Positions 7,664-16,427 are shown, counted from the first letter of the stretch. The stretch is DNA of 64,000 bases from Paenibacillus_D tarimensis_A (GCA_041281825.1 CP166298.1:2790001-2854000); one strand, 5' to 3'. Numbers and translations: made by a program. Notes: generated from the sequence alone by a model not told the origin.

Positions 7664-10408
7664 ATTAAAAAGCTTTTTATGTTTTTGTTGTCCGTCGTTG
7701 TGCTGTTTGCCGGAATTCCGGCAAAAACGATGTCGGCAAATGTGCTGAGCACAGAACAGAAATACGCCTTTTTGGTGCAAAAAGGCATCTTTACGGGTTT
7801 CAGCGACGGCAGCTCTCGCCTGAATGCATCTATGACCCGAGAACAATTTGCCGTTGTTCTGTTCCGATTGTGGGAGCTTACGGAAACGAAGAGATCGCCG
7901 TCCTACAATGACGTGTTGAAGACGCGGTGGTCTTTCGGAGAGATCGAAGCGATCACTGCGGCGGGATTGATGAACGGGACCGGTCCGGGAAAGTTTTCGC
8001 CCGAGGCCAACGTAACGATTGAGCAGCTGGCGGTTGTTCTGGCCAGGGCGTATGGAGCAACCGGATCTTCCGCCGCAACGGTTAACGGTAAAGTGTCCCC
8101 TTGGGCGAAGATGGCTGTCGGAGCAGCCTTAAAAAGAGGATGGATTCCCGAGCAATCCGATTATCGGGTAAACGCTGCAAGGGGGCTGCTGGTTGAAACG
8201 GCTTATGCCGTATATATCGATATGAATCCGGATGAAGATCCGCAGCGTCCGAAGTTGAATGTCCAGTCCGTAAAGGCGGTATCGAACACTTCAGTGCAAA
8301 TCGACCTGTACTCAAGCGTCAAATCGGTGACGAAAAACCAGTTCAGTCTGATGAACAAAGATGGAAAAGAAGTCAGTGTCGTAAGAATAAAGCTTAGCGA
8401 TAATGGCAAACGAGTGACGGTCACAACAGGAAAACAAACCGCCGGCGAAGTGTATTTCCTAACGATCGAAGGGAACACATGGGCGTTCACAGGCTACTCC
8501 AGCGATAACACGAAGCCGCGGATCACATCAAGTAAAATAACGTCCGAAGCCAAGATCGAGCTGGTCTTCAGCGAAGCGGTCTCGGAAAGCACGGCATTGA
8601 ACAAGGGCAATTATCAATTGTATCCGGCCCTGGGAATCACGGGTATAACGTTATCTTCGGACAAAAAGAAAGTGACGATTACGACGGAAAAGCAGCATGC
8701 AGGCACCGTCTATACACTGACCGTTAGAAATATAACGGATATAGCCGGTAATGTGATGGACACGCGGAGCGACCTTTATTTCGGGGCCGTCGTAGACAAT
8801 ACAACGCCGACAATCTCAAATATCGCGCTCGGGACGAATAAAATCGTTCTTACTTTCAGTGAAAAGCTGGATCGAGCATCGGCAGAGCGGGCAGGAAACT
8901 ACATGCTGGACAACGGGCTCGGCAATCCGTGGTCGGCGATTTACGATGACGGAAAAATGACCGTTACGCTGACGACCGCCCCCCAGACGACCGGCAAAAT
9001 ATATACGTTGACGCTAAACGGAATCAAGGATACATCAGGCAACCCGTTTGCTCCGGATACCAGACGCTCTTTTGCAGGAAAGGGCGATTACGGGCCCGAA
9101 CCGGTCACACTGCTAAGCATAGCCGCAGTCAATGCCAACGAGCTGGAGTTTTATTTTAACCGTCCGTTGTCAGATATTCCTATGTCGGGTATGCAGGTCA
9201 ATCTATTATCGGATAACGGTTCTTCCGTATCCACGTCGGACTGGCGTGCTTATTACACTTTAAAGCAAGAGAATCATCAGGTGATCCGCGCACAGTTCCG
9301 GACTTCGGACAACAGTAATCCGGCGTTATTCAAGCAAGGTCATGTTTATGCCGCTTCAATTACAGGCATCGCCGCGCTGAAAACATCAAGCGATGCGAAC
9401 CGGAAATTGTTTGCCGGCATCGATATACCGAATCAGGTGCCGTCTGTTACGAAGGTAACAGCTGAGAATGATGCTGCAGTTACCGTATTTTTCAGCGAAC
9501 CGGTCAAAAATGTCAGCACTGCATCGTTCGTAATTACCGATGTTGATGGAGAAACAATTCCAATTGTCTCCGACCAGCTGAGTGACAAGAACAACATCGT
9601 TACGTCGGTTACGCTCAATTTAGGCGCTAAGCTGGAGCCCGGAAAAACATACCAAATGAGCTTCAACAAGGGAATAACCGATGCCGCCGGCTGGAACGGG
9701 ATGAAAACGCTGGAAGGTTCCGAGCCTTACCGGGTTGCATTCAGCGGCACTGATCTTGACAATGAAGCGCCGCGGATCCGGTCGGTAATCGCGAGAGACA
9801 GGTACACCGTCGAACTTGAATTTTCCGAACCGGTAACTGGCGCCGCTCAAGAAGTCTACACGCTCTATAATGAAACGGACCGTGCTGCCATTCGTTTGAC
9901 TAAAGGAACGCATGCCAGGTATCAACTGTCCGAAGACCGCCTCAAGGTGACGTTGTCCCTGTTTGCCGGTTCATCGGGTCCGCTTTCTTCCGGAAAAACG
10001 TACACATTAACGTATGATCCGGGCAAAGGCCGTATTGCAGACCTGCAAGGCAAGCGTCTTGAACCCGTATCCGAACCGGTGGAAATCCGGTTTGAAGGTA
10101 CGGACCGCGACAATGCGCGGCCGGAAATCATCGCTGTCGAAGGGTGGTCTTCCGTACTTTTTATTACTTTAAGCGAGAAGGTGACTGGCTTCACGGGACA
10201 GACCAATGCGTTCGAAATCCGGGCGAAAGGCAAGACAATTGTTCCGTTATCCGCATCTTATCAAGGCAATACGGTGACGCTGCGGCTGCCGAAAATGGAA
10301 GCGGGAACCGCGGCTTCAGTGAAGTTTTCTTCCCAAGGCGAGTCGGCCATACGAGATCTCAACAACCAAAAACCTGCGGTGAGGACGATTCACTACTTCG
10401 TTCACTAA
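7664..10408 (+). CDS. SLH-domain surface protein with Ig-like repeats
   Basis: About 914 residues. A signal peptide (KKLFMFLLSVVVLFAGIPA) is followed by SLH-type segments (about 35-195; TREQFAVVLFRLWEL and TIEQLAVVLARAYG) that anchor to secondary cell-wall polymer. The remainder is six or seven SbsA/BIG-like repeats of about 100 residues with recurring 'VTVFFSEPV' and 'GKTYTLT' strands. The frame starts at ATT 7664 with GGGAGGG 7 nt upstream; starting at ATG 7679 would cut the signal peptide's lysines off. It is probably an exported wall-associated protein. A rare ATT start is inferred, not proven. Confidence 0.85.
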   Translation: MKKLFMFLLSVVVLFAGIPAKTMSANVLSTEQKYAFLVQKGIFTGFSDGSSRLNASMTREQFAVVLFRLWELTETKRSPSYNDVLKTRWSFGEIEAITAAGLMNGTGPGKFSPEANVTIEQLAVVLARAYGATGSSAATVNGKVSPWAKMAVGAALKRGWIPEQSDYRVNAARGLLVETAYAVYIDMNPDEDPQRPKLNVQSVKAVSNTSVQIDLYSSVKSVTKNQFSLMNKDGKEVSVVRIKLSDNGKRVTVTTGKQTAGEVYFLTIEGNTWAFTGYSSDNTKPRITSSKITSEAKIELVFSEAVSESTALNKGNYQLYPALGITGITLSSDKKKVTITTEKQHAGTVYTLTVRNITDIAGNVMDTRSDLYFGAVVDNTTPTISNIALGTNKIVLTFSEKLDRASAERAGNYMLDNGLGNPWSAIYDDGKMTVTLTTAPQTTGKIYTLTLNGIKDTSGNPFAPDTRRSFAGKGDYGPEPVTLLSIAAVNANELEFYFNRPLSDIPMSGMQVNLLSDNGSSVSTSDWRAYYTLKQENHQVIRAQFRTSDNSNPALFKQGHVYAASITGIAALKTSSDANRKLFAGIDIPNQVPSVTKVTAENDAAVTVFFSEPVKNVSTASFVITDVDGETIPIVSDQLSDKNNIVTSVTLNLGAKLEPGKTYQMSFNKGITDAAGWNGMKTLEGSEPYRVAFSGTDLDNEAPRIRSVIARDRYTVELEFSEPVTGAAQEVYTLYNETDRAAIRLTKGTHARYQLSEDRLKVTLSLFAGSSGPLSSGKTYTLTYDPGKGRIADLQGKRLEPVSEPVEIRFEGTDRDNARPEIIAVEGWSSVLFITLSEKVTGFTGQTNAFEIRAKGKTIVPLSASYQGNTVTLRLPKMEAGTAASVKFSSQGESAIRDLNNQKPAVRTIHYFVH

Positions 10409-10420
10409 CTTGATTGTCTG

Positions 10421-10449
10421 CCCCTCCATGATGGAGGGGTATTTTTTTT
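10421..10449 (+). terminator. Rho-independent terminator
   Basis: CCCCTCC-ATGAT-GGAGGGG followed by a run of T residues, directly after the SLH gene. Confidence 0.9.
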
Positions 10450-10476
10450 CCAACATTTTCAATACAATGCTATAAT
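10450..10476 (+). promoter_or_regulatory. Candidate promoter of the PurO-like gene
   Basis: A consensus -10 box TATAAT (10471-10476) with CCAACATTTTCAATACAATG upstream. A closely similar stretch precedes the recombinase gene at 13312-13334. No strong -35 box is visible. Confidence 0.45.
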
Positions 10477-10551
10477 GGAGAATATATTTCGGCCGCTGCG
10501 CTGATTGCTGAGAAAGTAGAGTTACAATTTAGAGCGAAAGGAAGCACAAGC

Positions 10552-11286
10552 ATGCAAAGTATAGTGGAGGCGAATATTCATCGTTTAGAGACTAATCCTT
10601 ATCCGGGCAGAGGTATTATCATCGGCTTGTCTCCCGATTCTGCCAAAATTATTCAAGTCTATTGGATCATGGGAAGAAGTGTGAACAGCCGGAATCGTAT
10701 CTTCGTCCGCGAAGCGAATAATGATGTGAGAAATAAAGCTTTTGATGACAGCAAACTGACGGACCCGTCATTAATCATTTATTATCCGGTAAGGTCGCTT
10801 GGGGAGTCGCATATTGTTTCTAACGGCGATCAGACAGAAACTATATATAAGAAAATACTAGACGGGGGTTCATTTGAGGAAGCGATCAGCGAACGTGATT
10901 TTGAACCGGATGCCCCAAATTATACGCCGAGAATTTCCGGTATCGCAGATTTGCAGGACCGGACTACATCTTATAAATTATCGATTATTAAATCATTGAA
11001 TAACAATCCGGCGACGAAAATAAGGAATATTTTCTATTATAGCAAGGCTATTCCGGGAATCGGGCACTGTATCACGACATACATGAACGATGGCGAACCG
11101 TTGCCTTCTTTTGAGGGAGAACCGTTTATCCTTCCGTTGCACAATGAACTTGAGGATACACTGGAATTTTACTGGAAGCTGCTTAACGAAGAGAATCGAA
11201 TATCCATCCTGGTGAAGCAAATCGATATTGAAACAAATGAAGTGCAGATTTTGATGAAGAACAAGTTGGTTGGGAGGGAGATTTAA
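10552..11286 (+). CDS. IMP cyclohydrolase-like protein (archaeal PurO type)
   Basis: A 244-residue protein that resembles archaeal-type IMP cyclohydrolase, which closes the purine ring to give IMP. It carries NPYPGRGIIIG near the N terminus, VYWIMGRSVNSRNRIF (about 42-57) and PNYTPRISG (about 123). Bacteria normally use PurH for this step, so the role here may differ or be redundant. It has its own promoter and no purine genes nearby. The next feature is a hairpin-rich region and an IS. Confidence 0.75.
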   Translation: MQSIVEANIHRLETNPYPGRGIIIGLSPDSAKIIQVYWIMGRSVNSRNRIFVREANNDVRNKAFDDSKLTDPSLIIYYPVRSLGESHIVSNGDQTETIYKKILDGGSFEEAISERDFEPDAPNYTPRISGIADLQDRTTSYKLSIIKSLNNNPATKIRNIFYYSKAIPGIGHCITTYMNDGEPLPSFEGEPFILPLHNELEDTLEFYWKLLNEENRISILVKQIDIETNEVQILMKNKLVGREI

Positions 11287-11511
11287 TCAAAGGGGTATCA
11301 TCAATGCCCCCGTTGCAAAGTCTAAACCCACCGCCTTTAGGCGGTCAGCTTCCAGCAGGTTGAAAGAGTAGAAGGTTAACATCAAAAAACACTTGTCACA
11401 GTAATGTTGATTCCGCTAACGGTTGTACTTGATGCTATTTGGCGAAGAAACGCCATTTTAAAGTTTTAACGGTTGCAGTTGCCGTTATTTGCTGAAATCC
11501 GCTTCCAAAAC
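11287..11511. other. Hairpin-rich non-coding region, left part
   Basis: No gene is seen. ACCGCC-TTTAG-GCGGT forms a hairpin (11330-11345). Two related segments beginning TAACGGTTG occur at 11417 and 11468. The arm at 11464-11494 is the imperfect reverse complement of 12953-12983, so the IS appears to have inserted into a long palindromic element. The parts after and before the IS should be read together. Confidence 0.6.
11504..11511. repeat. 8-bp target duplication (left), IS copy 1
   Basis: TCCAAAAC is repeated at 12886-12893 on the other side of the element. Confidence 0.85.
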
Positions 11512-12885
11512 GATGACGTAAATTAGTTTGTGTATGAAAAAAAAGTGTTCACAACACAAGGAAGGTAGGGTACTCTCGGAATTGTCCAGATCCACGAGAG
11601 GAGATACCCTACCTTGAATCAAAGTATACACAATTCCGAGTTCATGAATCAATTAGCAAATGTAGTGTTGGCCTTTGTAAAAGACAAGCTTGAGCTTCTC
11701 ATGAGAGAAGAATTAACCAACTTCCTAACGATCGAGAAGCCAGAGCTGCAGGATACTCGTAATGGCTACTACTCACGGACCCTGGAAACACAGTTTGGTA
11801 AAATTGACGATCTCCAAGTCCCTCGTGACCGCCAGGGTGAATTTCGCACCGAACTTTTCGAGCCCTACCAACGCCGCGACGGATGGCTGGAAGAGGCAGT
11901 CATCCGTATGTACAAAGGCGGAATGAGTACGCGGGAAGTGGGGGATTTCATCGAGTGTATACTGGGTACGCATTATTCGCCAGCTACCGTCAGTAACATC
12001 ACCAATACGGTCTTACAGGATGTCCACGCTTGGCAGAACCAGCCATTAAATAAACGCTACTCTGTGCTCTACATCGACGGCATTCATTTTAGTCTGCGCC
12101 GCGATAGCGTCGCTACAGAAGTCATTTATGTCGCTATGGCCATCGATGAAGAGGGTCACCGTCAAATCCTGGGTTTCCATGTTGGCGGTAACGAGAGCGC
12201 CCACGGATGGAAGATGTTTTTGCAGGAGCTCTATGAACGTGGAGCAAAAGAGTTCCTCCTTGGTGTTTTCGATGGGCTTGTCGGGCTAGAAGAAGCCTTT
12301 CACAGTGTCTATCCAAAAGCCGATGTGCAGCGATGCGTCGTCCACAAGATGCGCAATACGTTTCCTAAAGTCCGTGTTAAGGACAAGGTAGAGTTCCTCG
12401 GTGATCTCAAGGGGGTCTACAACGCACCTTGCTACGAGGAGGCTGTAAGACAATTCCATGCTGTAGAGCTGAAATGGTCTAAGCAGTATCCGCGAGAGCT
12501 CGCTTCTTGGCGGGCAGATCTCCCGGTGCTACTGACCTTCTACAAGTATCCCGCTGACATAAGGAAGTCCATTTACACCACAAACGCCATAGAGCGAACG
12601 GTGAAGGAGATCCGAAAACGGCTCTACCCCATGAACAGCGTTCCAAACATTGATGCTGCTGAGAAGATCGCTTACTTAGTTGTGACCGATTACAATGAGC
12701 GATGGAGCAAGCGTATCATTCGCGGCTTTGGCATGGAAGAAACTAAGAAGGCTTTTGAGAAGATGTTCCGTGAGCGGTACGGAGACTAAAAGAATACTCC
12801 CGCGCCTTCGCTTGGGCTGTGCCCACCACTGAGACAACTTCAAAGAGTCCCTACACTCCCGATACACAAACTTATTGACACTACC
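11512..12885 (+). mobile_element. IS256-family insertion sequence, copy 1
   Basis: A 1374-bp element with one transposase gene. Its ends are imperfect inverted repeats sharing AAGTTTGTGTAT-type sequence (left GATGACGTAAATTAGTTTG; right, reversed, GGTAGTGTCAATAAGTTTG). It is flanked by an 8-bp duplication, as is normal for IS256. An apparently identical copy of equal length lies at 30758-32131 in the same orientation. Confidence 0.93.
11614..12789 (+). CDS. IS256-family transposase (mutator type)
   Basis: A 391-residue DDE transposase. Features are the early QVPRDRQGEF, the first Asp in VLYIDGIHF, the second in LLGVFDGLVGLEEAF and the family signature VQRCVVHKMRN with IYTTNAIERTVKEIRKR near the end, where the catalytic Glu lies. 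It appears intact and the copy at 30860 reads the same, so the element was probably active recently. Confidence 0.95.
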   Translation: MNQSIHNSEFMNQLANVVLAFVKDKLELLMREELTNFLTIEKPELQDTRNGYYSRTLETQFGKIDDLQVPRDRQGEFRTELFEPYQRRDGWLEEAVIRMYKGGMSTREVGDFIECILGTHYSPATVSNITNTVLQDVHAWQNQPLNKRYSVLYIDGIHFSLRRDSVATEVIYVAMAIDEEGHRQILGFHVGGNESAHGWKMFLQELYERGAKEFLLGVFDGLVGLEEAFHSVYPKADVQRCVVHKMRNTFPKVRVKDKVEFLGDLKGVYNAPCYEEAVRQFHAVELKWSKQYPRELASWRADLPVLLTFYKYPADIRKSIYTTNAIERTVKEIRKRLYPMNSVPNIDAAEKIAYLVVTDYNERWSKRIIRGFGMEETKKAFEKMFRERYGD

Positions 12886-12893
12886 TCCAAAAC
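12886..12893. repeat. 8-bp target duplication (right), IS copy 1
   Basis: TCCAAAAC, matching 11504-11511. Confidence 0.85.
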
Positions 12894-13257
12894 CGTGAAA
12901 ATGGACAAATAGGCGCGCTGGCAACCGTTAGCCTTGGAATAATGGGACAAACCAGCAAATAACGTTGCTGATAACCGTTAAAATAACCGGCATGCAATCA
13001 GTATGTTCTGAGAAGACTACATTCTTTTTGAGTTGGCATTTGTGTTCTACATCAATGATTAGCCCGCGAGCATGCCGAGTTCAGTCGGAAGCTTTAGGTG
13101 GCTTTAGCCACAGTTGCTTTTCAGCAGGCTTTCAGCGACTTTCAGTCGCAAAAGGAACCTACCGACTTTAGTCGGTAGTCGTTCAGTTTATCTGAAAACG
13201 ATCGGCTAGCTCGGTGGTATGATACCAATAATAAAACTAACCAGCACCGAAAGCATC
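12894..13257. other. Hairpin-rich non-coding region, right part
   Basis: No gene is seen. CAACCGTTAG (12922) and the arm 12953-12983 complement the segments left of the IS. Further on there are three clean hairpins with TTTAG- or TTTCA-type loops: GTGGCTTTAGCCAC (13098-13111), GCGACTTTCAGTCGC (13135-13149) and CTACCGACTTTAGTCGGTAG (13159-13178). This could be a miniature transposable element or the remnant of an IS200/IS605-type end; no transposase remains. Confidence 0.55.
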
Positions 13258-13302
13258 GGGAGGTTACAAAGTCTGAAGGGACCTTGTAATTCTCCCTTTT
13301 TT
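13258..13302 (+). terminator. Strong hairpin terminator
   Basis: GGGAGGTTACAAAGTC pairs with GGACCTTGTAATTCTCCC and runs into TTTTTT, just ahead of the recombinase promoter. It would insulate the recombinase from upstream transcription, or could act as an attenuator. Confidence 0.75.
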
Positions 13303-13311
13303 GTTTTCCAA

Positions 13312-13334
13312 TATTTTGAATGAAATGATATAAT
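13312..13334 (+). promoter_or_regulatory. Candidate promoter of the recombinase gene
   Basis: TATAAT at 13329-13334 preceded by CCAATATTTTGAATGAAATG, closely similar to the promoter region at 10450-10476. GGGGGG follows as ribosome binding site for ATG 13349. Confidence 0.5.
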
Positions 13335-13348
13335 GGGGGGATAAAAAG

Positions 13349-14432
13349 ATGGAGATATCTGTATCAAAACGTGACGAAATGACAGTGGCCGTCAAATTTC
13401 ATGGGTTTAACAAACAGGGTATTGAAAAGATCAGGACGATCCCCGGGAGAAGATGGAATCCTGATGAATCCGTCTGGACTATTCCTTATACAATTGAAAC
13501 CGTTTCAAAGTTTCTGAATGTTTTTAAGGACTGCAACCTGCAAATAGAAGCTCAGTTACTAGAGGAGTGCTACTTACTTAAAGCATGGCACAAACGGAAT
13601 TCATTTCAGGAACAAAGGTTAAAGGAAGAATTGCAACTCAAAGGGTACAGTCCTAAAACAATAAGAGCATATTCCGGTCATGTCGAACGTTTTATTAATT
13701 TTTCAAACCAAGGGTCAGATTCTCGGAATCAGAAAATCATTCAGAATTATTCGCTCCAGTTGTTAAACCGAAAATGCTCTCATTCCTATGTTAATCAAGC
13801 GATCAGCGCGATTAAGTTTTATTTTCAAAAGGTTCTTTCTGCTCATTCAAGATTCAACTCCATACGTAAGACCCAAAAAGGAGAACAAACTTCCGAATGT
13901 CCTTTCTCAAAACGAAATCATGCAGATTTTAAAAGCAATTCACAATTTGAAACATAAAGCGATTTTATATTTAACGTATTCTTCCGGATTACGAGTAGGG
14001 GAGGTCGTACGGCTGAAATTACAAGATATAGACCAAGGACGCAAAACATTATACATCCGTCAAGGAAAAGGCAGAAAAGACCGGTTAACCCTTTTGTCCG
14101 ATACGGCCTTCAAAGTTGTTCAAGATTATCTCAAAGAAGAGAAACCGGGGGTATGGCTGTTTCCCGGACAAACAGAGGGACGCCATTTGACGGAACGTTC
14201 GGTTCAAAAGGTGTTCGAACAAGCTCTTGTCTCATCCGGTGTAAAGAAAAAAGTGAGTGTCCACTCGTTGCGGCATTCTTTTGCCACACATCTACTGGAA
14301 GGAGGAATCGATATTCGCTATATCCAGGAATTACTTGGACATCAAAGCAGCCGCACAACTGAACGGTATACTCATGTAAGTATAAAAGATGTCCGAAGGA
14401 TCAAGAGCCCGCTTGAACAAATTGAACAATGA
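13349..14432 (+). pseudogene. Tyrosine recombinase next to the cassette array, split by a frameshift
   Basis: Two overlapping frames together encode about 360 residues. The first (13349-13957) has a HARP-like segment (IPGRRWNPDESVWTIPY, about 30-46) and an N-terminal core-binding domain (RLKEELQLKGYSPKTIRAYSG). The second (13788-14432) has the catalytic domain: Arg in SGLRVGE, Lys in GKGRKDR, HSLRHSFATHLL, His in LLGHQSS and Tyr in ERYTHV. Homology joins the frames near 13845-13865, where one base seems to be extra. Between the Lys and HxxR motifs I do not see the extra helix (I2) that marks IntI, so it looks XerC/D-like. Its stop is 101 bp before the first cassette and it reads in the same direction. 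It is the natural candidate for the array's integrase, now probably dead. Confidence 0.85.
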
Positions 14433-14480
14433 CGGGAGAGCAGTAGATACTCAAATCCTACAAAAATAAAGAGATCTCAG

Positions 14481-14537
14481 AAGTTCGGAAATACTTTGGG
14501 AAAAGTTATATTTGCGAAGTTCGCAAATAAGACGTTA
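14481..14537 (+). other. Candidate attI: primary recombination site of the array
   Basis: Between the recombinase stop and the first cassette lie direct repeats AAGTTCGGAAATA (14481-14493) and AAGTTCGCAAATA (14517-14529). The second forms part of a perfect 9-bp-arm palindrome, ATTTGCGAAGTTCGCAAAT (14510-14528). They are followed by AAGACGTTA (14530-14537), similar to the AAGAACGTTA that ends every attC-like site. Classic attI1 also has integrase-binding direct repeats beside its core site. Function is inferred. Confidence 0.6.
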
Positions 14538-14566
14538 GATGAAATTGACCTAAAGGCGGAAAAGAC

Positions 14567-14941
14567 GTGAGATACTATAATACACCAATATTAAGTTTGA
14601 TAGGATTATGTTTATTTGCAATAACATTAGTAGCTAATCTATCTTTTAGATTTATTAGAATTTCAGATGTAGGAATAGGTATGCTATTGTCGCTTGCAAA
14701 TGCATTATTATTAGTCTTCACCTTGATGTGGAGCCTAATGGGAATTATTGAGTTGCGTATATTATTAAGAATACACAAGAACATTAAGACTAGATTTGAA
14801 ATTGGAAGCATTGACAAAGATGAATATGTGAGTAAATCAAAAAAACTAAAATTTTGTTTCACTATAAACATGAGTTATCTAGTTGCTATCTTATGTCAGC
14901 TTGTATATCTGATTTATAACTGGGATGAAATTAACATATAA
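14567..14941 (+). CDS. Cassette 1: small membrane protein, unknown
   Basis: A 124-residue protein with three likely membrane helices (about 7-27, 37-60, 98-118) and a charged cytoplasmic loop between the second and third. I recognise no family. It starts at GTG 14567 after AAAGGCGGA, within 35 bp of the cassette border, and is first in the array, so it should be the most recent arrival. Confidence 0.7.
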   Translation: MRYYNTPILSLIGLCLFAITLVANLSFRFIRISDVGIGMLLSLANALLLVFTLMWSLMGIIELRILLRIHKNIKTRFEIGSIDKDEYVSKSKKLKFCFTINMSYLVAILCQLVYLIYNWDEINI

Positions 14942-14986
14942 TTATTAGATTTTTGAAAGGAACTCAAAGAAGTGGCCAACTTCAGC

Positions 14987-15128
14987 TAACACCGCATTCA
15001 CGCATCGGGGCTGGCGCCCCTCGGTCCGCAAGGAGCATTTTCGGAGAAGCGGGATCAGCGGACAACCCTGCACCGGCTAAGATAAGAGCTATCTAAGCCG
15101 GTGAGGGATCGTGAACACAAGAACGTTA
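14987..15128 (+). repeat. attC-like site 1 (type A, 142 bp)
   Basis: TAACACCGCATTCACG ... GTGAACACAAGAACGTTA. Interior stems are GGTCCGC/GCGGACA and CACCGGCT/AGCCGGTG. The flank before TAAC complements cassette 1's own start (GTTAGaTGAA against GTTAGcTGAA, then TTG-CC). Confidence 0.85.
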
Positions 15129-15274
15129 TGCGCAATACCGCTTGATATAAAGACCATAAATATAAATAAGGAAAAAACCAACTGATTTTAAGGTTACATT
15201 TGGAGTTGAACATTTTAATAAAGAAGAAGGAAAAGGGGATGGTTAGTTTGGATGTACTTGGAAATCAAGCTAAA

Positions 15275-15350
15275 CCATGAATGTTCGACGGTGCAGGGGC
15301 TTAGGATTGTTCGCGGTCGGCAGAAGAGATGAACAACGTTATGATTACCG
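15275..15350 (+). repeat. Internal direct repeat of cassette 2, copy 1
   Basis: Runs from CCATGAATGTTC through TGTTCGCGGTCGGCAGAA to GATTACC; copy 2 is at 15408. Confidence 0.7.
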
Positions 15351-15407
15351 TCAATCAGGAATAACAAAAAAGATGATTTAGTTGTCCGAACTTAGAAACT
15401 ACGATGG

Positions 15408-15485
15408 ACCACGAATGTTCAACGTTTGCAGGGATCTAGCAATGTTCGCGGTCGGCAGAAAAGAAAGAGTGATTAACGATTACGA
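15408..15485 (+). repeat. Internal direct repeat of cassette 2, copy 2
   Basis: Runs from ACCACGAATGTTC through TGTTCGCGGTCGGCAGAA to GATTACGA; diverged from copy 1. Confidence 0.7.
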
Positions 15486-15583
15486 TAGGACTTGAAATCA
15501 TGAAGTCTGGCAATCTAAAAATGTAAAACATGAAAGAAATAAAGATATTAGTAGGTTGAATCAGATAAGAGCGGAACAGCGCA

Positions 15584-15754
15584 TAACACCGTATTAACGC
15601 TGAGTCGCTAACGCTCCTTGGTCAGGGCCGAAGTAGAAGAAGAGGATTCGGAGTCGTATTTCAATAGCAGGGAAGCAGAATCAGCCGGACACATCCATCT
15701 CCCTAAGATAAGAGCTATCTAAGGGAGATAGACGTCGTGAATACAAGAACGTTA
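15584..15754 (+). repeat. attC-like site 2 (type A variant, 171 bp)
   Basis: TAACACCGTATT ... CGTGAATACAAGAACGTTA with the inner stem CTCCCTAAGATA/TATCTAAGGGAG. The left flank CAGCGCA complements its cassette's start. Confidence 0.85.
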
Positions 15755-15792
15755 TGTGAAAGTAGGCAAAACATTATTGAGGGGGATATTCG

Positions 15793-16404
15793 ATGAAGAT
15801 TGTAATAAATACAAAACAATTAGATTCAAATGATAATAAACAAATCTCGATTCTTTAATTGCTGTGTAATCTTGAATATGCAGTTGCAACAGCTAATTGG
15901 TACGCCGGAGAATATGCTGGCAGGTCAGAATTGCCACCCAATGAGGGTGTTTTAACTCTAGCAATGAATATTGCAAATATTGGGGAAGCTCTTGATAGAT
16001 TTGAAAAGATAGTTAAAGAAGGACATATTACATATTCGGAACAATGGGATCAGAGAATTAAAAATGCATGGTCATTACTTCAATCTGAAGAGATGAAAGA
16101 GCTCAAAAGAAATATTTTAAAATATGTTAGGGATAAATCAACCTTTCATGTTGATCCTAAACCCGTTAAGGACTTTATTAATCAAGTTAATGCCGATGAT
16201 AAAACTATATCTATATGGGAAACGGATGAGCTGAATAGATTTGGATATTCTCCATTAGCAGCAAATATAATCGCAAGTACTTTAATCGATGTCTCCATGT
16301 ATAATTCTGAAGTTGCAAAAAAAGTTTCACAAGCTTATAGGGCATTAAGGGATGTAACAAGTACAACAATAATGCAAATATACAAGACAACTTTGGAAGA
16401 TTAA
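15793..16404 (+). pseudogene. Cassette 3: unknown protein, opening interrupted by an in-frame stop
   Basis: ATG 15793 with GGGGGATATTC upstream opens a frame that meets TAA after 21 codons and then stays open to 16404 in the same phase. The downstream part (TTG 15859, 181 residues) has no ribosome binding site, so the stop is most likely a nonsense mutation. The product is mostly helical (LTLAMNIANIGEALDRF, LLQSEEMKELKRNILK, then KSTFHVDPKPV). I do not recognise the family; a helical HEPN-like fold is possible but unsupported. Confidence 0.6.
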
Positions 16405-16427
16405 TCGAAGAAGAGCCTACCTTCAGA

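Larger units (their letters stand above)
15126..15587 (+). other. Cassette 2: apparently non-coding cassette
   Basis: It has proper borders (start GTTATGCGC, own end complementary over those 9 nt) but no convincing ORF. A 13-codon frame at 15240 with a purine-rich upstream is the only candidate. It contains two diverged copies of a 75-bp segment (15275-15350 and 15408-15485) sharing GTTCGCGGTCGGCAGAA. It may encode an RNA, carry a promoter or be a decayed gene. Confidence 0.6.

Noticed and set aside
11287..13257. An additional attC-like site upstream of the recombinase
   Set aside because: TAAC and GTTA occur at a suitable distance after removing the IS, but none of the interior motifs (GGTCTGCC/GGCAGAC, TAAGATAAGAGCTATCTAA) is present.
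13788..13957. Programmed ribosomal frameshift in the recombinase
   Set aside because: I see no slippery run, stimulatory hairpin or Shine-Dalgarno-like element near the required shift; a one-base insertion is simpler.
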